Below the pieces are notes generated by a model. The model did no database searches, was not told the DNA's origin, and saw only the letters and a list, made by a program, of their open reading frames with translations. From Desulfobacteraceae bacterium (GTDB lineage Bacteria; Desulfobacterota; DSM-4660; Desulfatiglandales; Desulfatiglandaceae), in NCBI GenBank assembly GCA_020349865.1, contig CP070700.1, positions 75,692-81,038 of the forward strand: a stretch of 5,347 nucleotides of DNA, read 5' to 3'. Below are positions 1-5,153 of the stretch, piece after piece (the stretch's first letter is position 1; each line of letters opens with the position of its first letter). The translations under genes were made by a program, and so were the position numbers.

Positions 1-381
1 AGTCTCAGCCAGATGGCCGAGATCGTCAACCTCGCAGGGGACAATATCACCCTGCTTTCCGGTGATGACAATGTGACACTGCCGGTTCTTTCTATTGGGG
101 GAAAGGGGGTTGTTTCTGTGGTAGCAAATATTGTTCCCCGTGATACGGCCGACATGGTGAATGCCTGGGAAGAAGGAGACAGTAAAAAGGCGAAAGCACT
201 TTTTTATAAGCTCTTTCCTTTGTGCCAGGCCATGTTTTATGAGACCAACCCGATTCCCGTGAAGACTTCCCTGGCCCTCATGGGAAAAGTCCAGGATGAA
301 ATGAGGTTGCCGCTTGCCCCCATGGCGCCCGCAAATCTGGAAAAGCTAAAAGGAGCGCTTAAGGAATATGGCCTCCTTTAA
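1..381 (+). CDS. dapA: 4-hydroxy-tetrahydrodipicolinate synthase, C-terminal part (5' end outside window)
   Basis: DapA condenses pyruvate with aspartate-4-semialdehyde, the first committed step toward diaminopimelate and lysine, in the cytoplasm. The frame is open from base 1 (S-L-S-Q before the first Met at 13), so the 5' end is simply cut by the window. About 126 residues are visible, out of roughly 290 usual for the family. The visible part matches the DapA C-terminal half: LLSGDDNVTLP, then GGKGVVSVVANIVP (the glycine-rich strand near the active site of this TIM-barrel family), then NPIPVK and the closing RLPLAP...LKEYGLL typical of the C-terminal helices. The catalytic lysine lies upstream and is not visible. 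The gene ends with TAA at 379-381. Its position ahead of dapB and a DapL-type gene supports biosynthetic DapA rather than another aldolase of the family (N-acetylneuraminate lyase type). Confidence 0.93.
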   Translation, partial: SLSQMAEIVNLAGDNITLLSGDDNVTLPVLSIGGKGVVSVVANIVPRDTADMVNAWEEGDSKKAKALFYKLFPLCQAMFYETNPIPVKTSLALMGKVQDEMRLPLAPMAPANLEKLKGALKEYGLL

Positions 382-636
382 TTAAATAAGTACAAAATAT
401 GACAGCCAACAGAGGTGAGTGTTTTTGTTCACCGGGCTAAAAACTTTGATTTTCAGTCGTATAAGAATTCTATAACTGATCACGGGTTGACAGGGTCTTG
501 AGGTCTTTTCTTCGATTCCGTCAGTCACTCAGAAAAAACCTGAAGATCCTGTGTGATAGCCAAGATTTTGCTACCATGTGATTACTTGCAGAAATCTATC
601 TGCTTTAGCAGGCATTGTTTTAATGGAGAAACGAAC
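382..636 (+). other. dapA-dapB intergenic region (255 bp, no gene seen)
   Basis: No convincing coding sequence is present. A small hairpin can form between 414-420 and 427-433 (GGTGAGT with GTTCACC, two wobble pairs), but no T-run follows, so it is not a clear terminator. AT-rich hexamers TATAAG (460-465) and TATAAC (471-476), and a perfect TTGACA (487-492), suggest that dapB may have its own promoter. No element pair has both good sequence and good spacing. I looked for a lysine riboswitch because of the AGAGGTG at 411-417 and the neighbouring lysine genes, but the other conserved L-box segments are not recognisable. Confidence 0.6.
487..516 (+). promoter_or_regulatory. possible weak sigma70-type promoter upstream of dapB
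   Basis: TTGACA at 487-492 is a perfect -35 hexamer. The best -10 candidate at usable spacing is TTCGAT (511-516, 18-nt spacer), which matches only three of the six consensus positions. An alternative is TTGATT (446-451) with TATAAC (471-476) and a 19-nt spacer. Either would give dapB a leader of about 110 to 160 nt. Sequence evidence alone is weak. Confidence 0.25.
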
Positions 637-1440
637 ATGATAAAAGCCATTGTAGCAGGTGCTGCCGGCCGCATGGGAAGGCGGATCATTTCAATGATCC
701 ATAAGAACCCGGACATTACTTTAACTGGAGCATTTGAACTCGCAGATCATCCCAGTGTCAATGAGGATGCCGGTCAAGGGTCAGGGCTTGGGGAATTGGG
801 TGTCCAAATCGCAGGTTCTGTTCAAGACGTGATTCAACAAGGAGATGTGTTAATTGATTTTACCGCACCTCAAGCAACTCTGGAAAACATCCGAATGGCC
901 GCGTCTCAGGGGATTGCTATGGTGATTGGCACTACGGGGATTACCGGTGATACCCAAAAAGAAGTCGAAACCCTTGCCAGGAAGATCAAGTGTGTCATGG
1001 CCCCGAACATGAGTGTTGGTGTTAATGTTATGTTCAAAATTGCAAGAGACATGGCACTAATACTTGGCAGGGATTATGATATGGAGATCCTTGAGGCCCA
1101 TCACAGGCTTAAAAAGGACGCACCAAGCGGGACCGCCATGCATCTTGCTCAAATATTGGCTGGGAGTGCAGATTGGGATCTTGATACAGTAGGGGTGTAC
1201 GAGCGGAGAGGAATTATCGGAGAAAGGACCGATGAAGAAATCGGCATACAGACCTGGCGCGCGGGTGATATTACCGGCGAGCATACAGTAATGTTTGGAG
1301 GTATCGGTGAAAGACTGGAACTGACACACCGTGCCCACAACCGGGATAATTTTGCCCGAGGGGCCGTTAGGGCCGCCTTATGGGTGGTGAACCAGCCGGA
1401 TGGACTTTATGATATGCAGGATGTTCTGGGACTTAAGTGA
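637..1440 (+). CDS. dapB: 4-hydroxy-tetrahydrodipicolinate reductase
   Basis: DapB reduces the DapA product to tetrahydrodipicolinate with NAD(P)H, in the cytoplasm. The protein has 267 residues, normal for the family. The N-terminal Rossmann fold shows GAAGRMG (residues 8-14), an acidic residue at E34 in the place that contacts the cofactor ribose, and GTTG (98-101). The substrate domain begins near APNMSVGVN (122-130) and carries the DapB signature EAHHRLKKDAPSGTA (153-167). H155 and K159 align with the catalytic His and Lys of the E. coli enzyme. The frame stays open upstream to a GTG at 553, but that extension has no family similarity. ATG 637 starts exactly at the MIKAIVAGAAGRMG strand and has GGAG at 625-628, 8 nt upstream. 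The stop codon TGA (1438-1440) touches the inverted repeat that follows. Confidence 0.97.
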   Translation: MIKAIVAGAAGRMGRRIISMIHKNPDITLTGAFELADHPSVNEDAGQGSGLGELGVQIAGSVQDVIQQGDVLIDFTAPQATLENIRMAASQGIAMVIGTTGITGDTQKEVETLARKIKCVMAPNMSVGVNVMFKIARDMALILGRDYDMEILEAHHRLKKDAPSGTAMHLAQILAGSADWDLDTVGVYERRGIIGERTDEEIGIQTWRAGDITGEHTVMFGGIGERLELTHRAHNRDNFARGAVRAALWVVNQPDGLYDMQDVLGLK

Positions 1441-1530
1441 AGTGAGCTAAAGTTAGGATTAAAATATAATAATAATTTTTTTACTGCTTTAACTTTAGAC
1501 ACTTTAGATCAATTTAGCTCACTTTAGACC
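1438..1530 (+). repeat. inverted repeat plus phased TTTAG motifs between dapB and dapL
   Basis: AAGTGAGCTAAA (1440-1451) is the exact reverse complement of TTTAGCTCACTT (1513-1524), a 12-bp arm that extends to 14 bp with one G-T wobble (1438-1451 with 1513-1526). A second, competing dyad pairs CTAAAGTTA (1447-1455) with TAACTTTAG (1490-1498). The downstream arm is itself repetitive: TTTAG occurs at 1494, 1503, 1513 and 1523, giving spacings of 9, 10 and 10 bp, close to one helical turn. The loop is very AT-rich, with a T7 run at 1476-1482. The element could be a protein-binding array, an RNA hairpin that terminates or protects the dapB transcript, or a dispersed genomic repeat; the sequence does not decide among these. 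Confidence 0.7.
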
Positions 1531-1549
1531 CTTAAAATATGAGGTTGGA

Positions 1550-2719
1550 ATGAATATTTTCGAAAAGGCGGAAAGACTTAAAAAACTGCCCCCGTATCTT
1601 TTTAAAGAGATTGATCGAAAAAAGGCCGCATTCAGGGCACAGGGAGTTGATATCATTGACCTGGGTATAGGAGATCCAGATCTCCCAACCCCTCCCCATA
1701 TTATTGAGGCGCTCAAAAGTGCTGCTGAGAACCCGGCGACCCACAGATACCCTGCCTATTCAGGAATGGGCGATTTCAAGGAAGCCGTGGCACAGTGGTA
1801 CCAGGAAAGGTTCGGGGTTGAGCTCGACCCCGATGCAGAGGTCGTTTCTCTTATAGGGAGCAAAGAGGGAATTGCGCATTTTCCACTGGCCTTTATCAAT
1901 CCGGGTGATGTGGCTCTGGTCCCCGAACCGGCGTATCCTGTTTATCATATTGCCACTATGTTTGCCGGTGGAAAATCCTTTTTTATGCCGCTTTTGAGGG
2001 AGCATGGCTTCTTGCCGGATCTTGATGCAATTCCCGATGAAATTGCTTTCCGGGGTCGAATCATGTTCATCAACTATCCAAATAATCCCACTTCAGCGGT
2101 TGCCGATCTGGAATTTTTCAGAAAAGTCGTGGATTTTGCAAGAGCTCATAATATCCTGGTATGTCATGATGCAGCTTATACTGAGATGGCGTTTGATGGA
2201 TATCGCCCTTCCAGCTTTCTGGCCGCGGAAGGAGCCAAGGAGGTGGGGATTGAATTCCATTCCCTTTCAAAGACCTATAATATGACCGGCTGGCGAATCG
2301 GCTTTGCTGTAGGAAACCGAGAGGCAATAGATGGACTTGGCGCGATCAAGAGCAATATTGACTCTGGTGTCTTTCAGGCCGTTCAGATGGCCGGCATAGA
2401 GGCCATCAGGGGAGACCAGTTCTGCGTTATGGAAATGGTTCAGGTGTATCAGAGGCGCAGAGATCTTATGGTAAAGGGGCTCAAGGATGCTGGTTTTGAG
2501 GTGGACTTACCCAAAGCAACGTTCTATCTGTGGGTGAAGGTCCCCGACGGATATTCATCTGCGGAATTGACGGCAAGGCTGCTGGAGGATGCTGGCTTGG
2601 TGGTGACACCCGGCAATGGCTTCGGAGAATCCGGGGAAGGTTATTTCCGCATCGCACTCACCCAGAAAAGGGAAAGGCTTTTGGAAGCCGCACAGAGATT
2701 AAAGGTGATGAACCTCTAA
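1550..2719 (+). CDS. dapL: LL-diaminopimelate aminotransferase (class I/II PLP aminotransferase)
   Basis: The predicted reaction is transamination of tetrahydrodipicolinate with glutamate to give LL-diaminopimelate in one step, bypassing the succinylase or acetylase branches. At 389 residues it is normal for a fold-type I aminotransferase. Visible motifs: [12 protein letters not shown] (37-48), GSKEGIAH (103-110) in the phosphate/cofactor region, NYPNNPT (175-181), HDAAYTE (206-212) with the PLP-contacting Asp207 and Tyr210, [15 protein letters not shown] (238-252) with the Schiff-base lysine K241, and FRIAL (366-370) whose Arg367 should hold the substrate carboxylate. ATG 1550 has GAGG at 1541-1544, 5 nt upstream. 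The IGDPDLPTP start, [10 protein letters not shown] motif and position after dapA-dapB favour DapL; an alanine- or aspartate-type aminotransferase of the same superfamily is the main alternative. It heads a tight five-gene run. Confidence 0.85.
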   Translation: MNIFEKAERLKKLPPYLFKEIDRKKAAFRAQGVDIIDLGIGDPDLPTPPHIIEALKSAAENPATHRYPAYSGMGDFKEAVAQWYQERFGVELDPDAEVVSLIGSKEGIAHFPLAFINPGDVALVPEPAYPVYHIATMFAGGKSFFMPLLREHGFLPDLDAIPDEIAFRGRIMFINYPNNPTSAVADLEFFRKVVDFARAHNILVCHDAAYTEMAFDGYRPSSFLAAEGAKEVGIEFHSLSKTYNMTGWRIGFAVGNREAIDGLGAIKSNIDSGVFQAVQMAGIEAIRGDQFCVMEMVQVYQRRRDLMVKGLKDAGFEVDLPKATFYLWVKVPDGYSSAELTARLLEDAGLVVTPGNGFGESGEGYFRIALTQKRERLLEAAQRLKVMNL

Positions 2720-2741
2720 GTGGCAAAGGGCCTTTTCACCA

Positions 2742-3239
2742 ATGACAAAGATATCTTATATCGGGGTCGGTTCGAACCTTGGGGACAAATTGGACAATTG
2801 TCTAAAAGCCATTGACCATGCTAACGAAATCCCAGGTTGCAAAGTAAAAGCTAAGTCCCATTTTTTCCGGACAGAGCCTGTGGGTGTAAAGGTCCAAGAC
2901 TGGTATGTTAACGGTGTATTTTCATTGTTAGTTGATGTTTCAGCACAGCATTTACTGCAGAGCCTCCTGGCCATTGAGACGGGCATGGGAAGGGAAAGAA
3001 AAAGAAAGTGGGATTCACGGATAATTGACCTTGATATTCTCCTCTTTGGAGAAGAGGTGATTTCTGAAAAAGGACTTAAGGTCCCCCACCCGCTGATGCA
3101 TCTGAGAAGATTTGTTCTGGTGCCAATGGTTTCTTTGGCCCCGGATGTGGTTCATCCTGTGCTGGGCAAAACCATGGTTGAGTTGCTCGCGGGTGTTCCA
3201 AAAAAAGCCCAGACCGTGGTTCCCATGGGAGTTGCGTAA
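2742..3239 (+). CDS. folK: 2-amino-4-hydroxy-6-hydroxymethyldihydropteridine pyrophosphokinase (HPPK)
   Basis: HPPK transfers pyrophosphate from ATP to hydroxymethyl-dihydropterin, the step before dihydropteroate synthase in folate synthesis; it is cytoplasmic. The protein has 165 residues, the usual size of stand-alone FolK. It opens with YIGVGSNLGDKLDN (6-19), the family's first strand and loop, continues with FFRTEPVG (41-48) and the YVNG segment (55-58), and has the diagnostic DLDILLFG (96-103), whose Asp96 and Asp98 match the two magnesium-binding aspartates. VPHPLMHLRRFVLVPM (114-129) is the conserved C-terminal signature. The common GPR before the DLD motif is replaced by DSR (91-93). 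The start lies 22 bp after dapL with only a weak, rather distant AAAGGG (2725-2730) as a ribosome site, so translation may be partly coupled. The stop codon abuts the next start. Confidence 0.95.
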   Translation: MTKISYIGVGSNLGDKLDNCLKAIDHANEIPGCKVKAKSHFFRTEPVGVKVQDWYVNGVFSLLVDVSAQHLLQSLLAIETGMGRERKRKWDSRIIDLDILLFGEEVISEKGLKVPHPLMHLRRFVLVPMVSLAPDVVHPVLGKTMVELLAGVPKKAQTVVPMGVA

Positions 3240-3494
3240 ATGCGGCTAATAATTTTCGCAATCCTGGCTTATTTACTCTATCGTATTCTGCGGGGATTTT
3301 TCGGTTCCGGCCAAAAAATAAAAAATACCGAAAGAGGCGGGGTCATTGACGAGATGGTAAAGGATCCCTTCTGTAATACATATATACCTCTAAGGGATGC
3401 CAAAAGAAAGGTCATAGATGGGAAGGAATATTTTTTTTGCAGCGATGAGTGTGCTCATAAGTTCCACAGAGAAAATTCAAAGGAGGAATTATGA
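3240..3494 (+). CDS. small membrane-anchored YHS/TRASH-like protein, function unknown
   Basis: The protein has 84 residues. Residues 2-20 form a single hydrophobic segment ([20 protein letters not shown]), probably a membrane anchor, followed by a basic stretch and a linker. The C-terminal part (about 39-76) reads [12 protein letters not shown]...[18 protein letters not shown], which resembles YHS/TRASH-type domains: one cysteine in the DPFC motif (C45) and a CxxxC pair (C67, C71), a likely metal-binding set. I infer a role in metal binding or sensing at the membrane, but no specific function is recognisable. ATG 3240 directly follows the folK stop and has GGGAG (3227-3231) inside folK, 8 nt upstream. 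Its TGA overlaps the ATG of the transaldolase by 4 bp, indicating translational coupling. A T8 run at 3431-3438 sits just before the C67 codon. Confidence 0.85.
   Translation: MRLIIFAILAYLLYRILRGFFGSGQKIKNTERGGVIDEMVKDPFCNTYIPLRDAKRKVIDGKEYFFCSDECAHKFHRENSKEEL
3481..3494 (+). promoter_or_regulatory. strong Shine-Dalgarno and ATGA stop-start overlap for transaldolase
   Basis: AGGAGG at 3481-3486 lies 4 nt before ATG 3491, inside the end of the YHS-like gene. The ATGA at 3491-3494 joins the start of one gene to the stop of the other. This fixes the transaldolase start and predicts efficient initiation, possibly at higher yield than the gene before it. Confidence 0.85.
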
Positions 3495-4132
3495 AATTTT
3501 TCATTGATACGGCCAATATAGAAGAGATTATAAAGGCAAACGAGTTGGGCATGGTTGATGGCGTGACCACCAATCCGAGTCTGGTTGCCAAAGAGGGGCG
3601 AGAGTTCAATGGGCTTATAAAAGAAATATGCGATATTGTCGATGGGCCGGTCAATGCTGAGGTGGTCAGCGTTGACGCAGAAGGGATGGTCAAGGAGGCC
3701 AGGGATCTGGTCAAAATGGCTGATAATATTGTTGTCAAAATACCGATGTTAGAAGAGGGCCTAAAGGCGGTCAAGATTTTGGCCCTGGAGGGGATCAAGA
3801 CCAATGTTACCCTTTGTTTTTCCGCGATTCAGGCATTGATGGCTGCAAAGGCAGGGGCTGCGTATATCAGTCCCTTTGTGGGGAGATTAGATGATATAAA
3901 CCACAGGGGCATGGATTTAGTGGAAGATATTGTCACAATCTATGACAATTACGGCTTTGAAACTGAAGTGATTGTAGCCAGTGTTCGAAATCCCCTACAC
4001 GTACTTGATGCGGCCCTCATGGGTGCAGACATTGCGACCATACCCTTTAAGGTTATTCAGCAGTTGACGAAGCATCCTTTGACAGATATAGGTCTGGAAA
4101 AATTCCTCGCCGATTGGAAGAAGCAGGGATAG
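3491..4132 (+). CDS. tal: transaldolase, short (TalC/FSA-like) family
   Basis: The enzyme moves a dihydroxyacetone unit between sugar phosphates (sedoheptulose-7-P and glyceraldehyde-3-P to fructose-6-P and erythrose-4-P) in the non-oxidative pentose phosphate pathway. At 213 residues it belongs to the short, single-barrel family that also includes fructose-6-phosphate aldolase (FSA). Motifs: [10 protein letters not shown] (4-13), [13 protein letters not shown] (24-36), NIVVKIPM (79-86) with the Schiff-base lysine K83, and SPFVGRLDD (127-135). Two positions separate true transaldolases from FSA. E. coli FsaA has Gln59 and Tyr131, whereas this protein has Glu57 and Phe129 at the aligned positions, so transaldolase activity is favoured. 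The start is fixed by AGGAGG at 3481-3486 and overlaps the preceding gene by 4 bp. The next start is 2 nt after the stop. Confidence 0.94.
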   Translation: MKFFIDTANIEEIIKANELGMVDGVTTNPSLVAKEGREFNGLIKEICDIVDGPVNAEVVSVDAEGMVKEARDLVKMADNIVVKIPMLEEGLKAVKILALEGIKTNVTLCFSAIQALMAAKAGAAYISPFVGRLDDINHRGMDLVEDIVTIYDNYGFETEVIVASVRNPLHVLDAALMGADIATIPFKVIQQLTKHPLTDIGLEKFLADWKKQG

Positions 4133-4134
4133 AT

Positions 4135-4719
4135 ATGCTTGCATTAAGGGTGATACGGGCTGCAGTTGCGGGTCTGGCCCTTTCACTTTTTTTCTGCATT
4201 CCGGTGTCCGCAGATATATACCGTTATGTGGACAAAGATGGAGTATGGCATTTCACCAATGTTCAAACCGACGTCCAGTATAAACTTTATATCAAGACTC
4301 CCCGTAAGACAGCCTCGGCGTTTATCAAAGAATATGGGGGAATTATTAGTCAGGCTTCAAGACGGTTTGGGGTGGATGTTTCTTTGGTCAAGGCGGTTAT
4401 CAAGGCCGAATCGGATTTTGACCATCGGGCCGTATCTCAGAAAGGGGCACAAGGATTGATGCAATTGATGCCTGAGACATCGGACGCCATGGCCGTGGGG
4501 AACCCGTTTGATCCGGAAGAGAATATTTTCGGTGGCACGCGATATTTGAGCATTCTATTAAAACGTTTTAAAAACGACACAAGGCTCGCATTGGCCGCAT
4601 ATAATTCCGGGCCGGAAAGAGTGGAGACCCACAACGGGGTCCCCCCCATACCTGAGACAGAGCGATTTGTGAAAAAGGTGATGCATTACTATCATAACTA
4701 CAATACTATGACCAAATAA
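4135..4719 (+). CDS. secreted DUF4124-SLT lytic transglycosylase
   Basis: The predicted role is cleavage of the MurNAc-GlcNAc bond of peptidoglycan with formation of 1,6-anhydro ends, in the periplasm. From ATG 4135 the protein has 194 residues: a signal peptide (about 1-26, hydrophobic AAVAGLALSLFF, likely cut after VSA), a short DUF4124-type module starting DIYRYVDKDGVWHFTN (27-42), and an SLT domain of lysozyme-like fold (about 65-190). The SLT signatures are VKAVIKAES (85-93) with catalytic Glu92, GAQGLMQLMPET (104-115), NPFDPEENI (123-131) and ALAAYNSGPERV (152-163). A TTG at 4114 in the same frame would overlap transaldolase and put seven extra residues before the signal peptide; ATG 4135 has AGGGA (4125-4129), 5 nt upstream. 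The cysteine before the cleavage site (LFFC) does not fit a lipobox. It is a Slt-domain protein, without enough to name a gene. Confidence 0.92.
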   Translation: MLALRVIRAAVAGLALSLFFCIPVSADIYRYVDKDGVWHFTNVQTDVQYKLYIKTPRKTASAFIKEYGGIISQASRRFGVDVSLVKAVIKAESDFDHRAVSQKGAQGLMQLMPETSDAMAVGNPFDPEENIFGGTRYLSILLKRFKNDTRLALAAYNSGPERVETHNGVPPIPETERFVKKVMHYYHNYNTMTK

Positions 4720-4747
4720 TCATACACGCTGACAAGGGGATTTTTTG

Positions 4748-4775
4748 TTGACAAAGTACATTTGTGGTGTAAAAT
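4748..4775 (+). promoter_or_regulatory. sigma70-type promoter of tRNA-Gly
   Basis: A perfect -35 TTGACA (4748-4753) and a -10 TAAAAT (4770-4775), five of six to consensus, are separated by 16 nt. Transcription should begin near 4782, leaving a leader of only about 7 nt before the tRNA. This is the best promoter in the window and suits a stable-RNA gene. Confidence 0.8.
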
Positions 4776-4788
4776 ATTTTTAAAACGG

Positions 4789-4864
4789 GCGGGAATAGCT
4801 CAGTTGGTAGAGCCTCACGTTGCCAACGTGATTGTCGCGGGTTCAAGTCCCGTTTCCCGCTCCA
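4789..4864 (+). tRNA. tRNA-Gly (anticodon GCC)
   Basis: The full cloverleaf can be drawn. The acceptor stem is GCGGGAA (4789-4795) with TTCCCGC (4854-4860), seven Watson-Crick pairs. The D arm is GCTC/GAGC (4798-4801, 4810-4813). The anticodon stem is TCACG/CGTGA (4815-4819, 4827-4831) with loop TTGCCAA and anticodon GCC (4822-4824), which reads GGC and GGT. The T arm is GCGGG/CCCGT (4837-4841, 4849-4853, closing G-T pair) with loop TTCAAGT. Discriminator base T4861 is the usual one for bacterial tRNA-Gly, and CCA is encoded (4862-4864). The length is 76 nt. No integrase or second attachment-like copy is seen nearby. Confidence 0.97.
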
Positions 4865-4866
4865 AG

Positions 4867-4895
4867 CAATACGCCAGAACACAAATGCGTTATTG
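4867..4895 (+). terminator. possible hairpin after tRNA-Gly
   Basis: CAATACGC (4867-4874) pairs with GCGTTATTG (4887-4895) through eight base pairs with one bulged T, around a 12-nt loop. No T-run follows directly; a T5 lies at 4907-4911. A weak 5-bp hairpin, TTGAA/TTCAA (4910-4914, 4920-4924), is followed by TTTT (4925-4928). Either may help end the tRNA transcript or mark its 3' processing, but neither is a classic terminator. Confidence 0.3.
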
Positions 4896-4950
4896 TCTAA
4901 ATGAGATTTTTGAAAAACGTTCAATTTTGCTCAAGGTCAAGGAAGGCGAG

Positions 4951-5046
4951 GATTTTAACCGCAGGAATACACGTTAGTATTTTGAGGATTAAAATCTGAG
5001 CCTGATCCCAGAGAAATAGGCTGCGCATTTCACGGGGCAGGCGCAG
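4951..5046 (+). repeat. structured intergenic element with nested hairpins
   Basis: GATTTTAACC (4951-4960) pairs with GGATTAAAATC (4986-4996), ten pairs with one bulged A (4988). Inside it, GAATAC (4965-4970) pairs with GTATTT (4977-4982) around the loop ACGTTA, with one G-T pair. The two stems are joined by an internal loop GCAG against TGA. Immediately downstream, several mutually exclusive pairings are possible: GCCTG (5000-5004) with CAGGC (5038-5042), AGCCT (4999-5003) with AGGCT (5018-5022), and CTGCGC (5021-5026) with GCGCAG (5041-5046). This resembles a structured RNA or a palindromic dispersed repeat. No family can be named from the sequence alone. Confidence 0.6.
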
Positions 5047-5153
5047 AGATTGGGAAAAATAACAGGTTTCGGTCGGGCACTAAATAGGACAGCATATGCG
5101 CTCGTTTTGCCAAGTGATTTCTATCGGCAATTTCCTTTCTAAAGGAGACGTTA

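Larger units (their letters stand above)
4865..5153 (+). other. tRNA-Gly to trkA intergenic region (289 bp, no gene seen)
   Basis: No coding sequence with recognisable content is present. The region holds a weak hairpin just after the tRNA, a structured block at about 4951-5046, an 8-bp palindrome GCATATGC (5092-5099), a short dyad TTGCC/GGCAA (5107-5111, 5126-5130), and the ribosome site of trkA (GGAG in AAAGGAGA, 5141-5148). No clear promoter for trkA was found. Confidence 0.7.

Noticed and set aside
405..560. Lysine riboswitch upstream of dapB
   Set aside because: Only an AGAGGTG at 411-417 recalls the L-box; the remaining conserved segments and helices could not be found.
553..636. Upstream in-frame extension of dapB from GTG 553
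   Set aside because: The 28 extra residues have no dapB similarity, and ATG 637 has a good ribosome site and begins exactly at the Rossmann strand.
3412..3804. Minus-strand open frame of 130 codons
   Set aside because: It lies opposite the YHS-like and transaldolase genes, is low in complexity (Ser, Thr, Ile rich) and shows no motif.
4114..4134. TTG start for the lytic transglycosylase
   Set aside because: It would overlap transaldolase and place acidic residues before the signal peptide; ATG 4135 gives a normal signal peptide and has AGGGA upstream.
4641..4647. C7 run in the transglycosylase gene as a frameshift
   Set aside because: The frame continues through family-like sequence (residues 167-194) to a normal stop, so the gene is intact.
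4726..4746. Rho-independent terminator after the transglycosylase (T6 at 4741-4746)
   Set aside because: No stable stem precedes the T-run; the Ts more likely belong to the upstream part of the tRNA promoter.
4789..4864. tRNA-Gly as an integration site for a mobile element
   Set aside because: No integrase, no repeat of the tRNA 3' end and no foreign-looking genes occur in the window.
4762..4977. Plus-strand open frame of 71 codons
   Set aside because: It runs through the tRNA-Gly gene and has no recognisable protein features.
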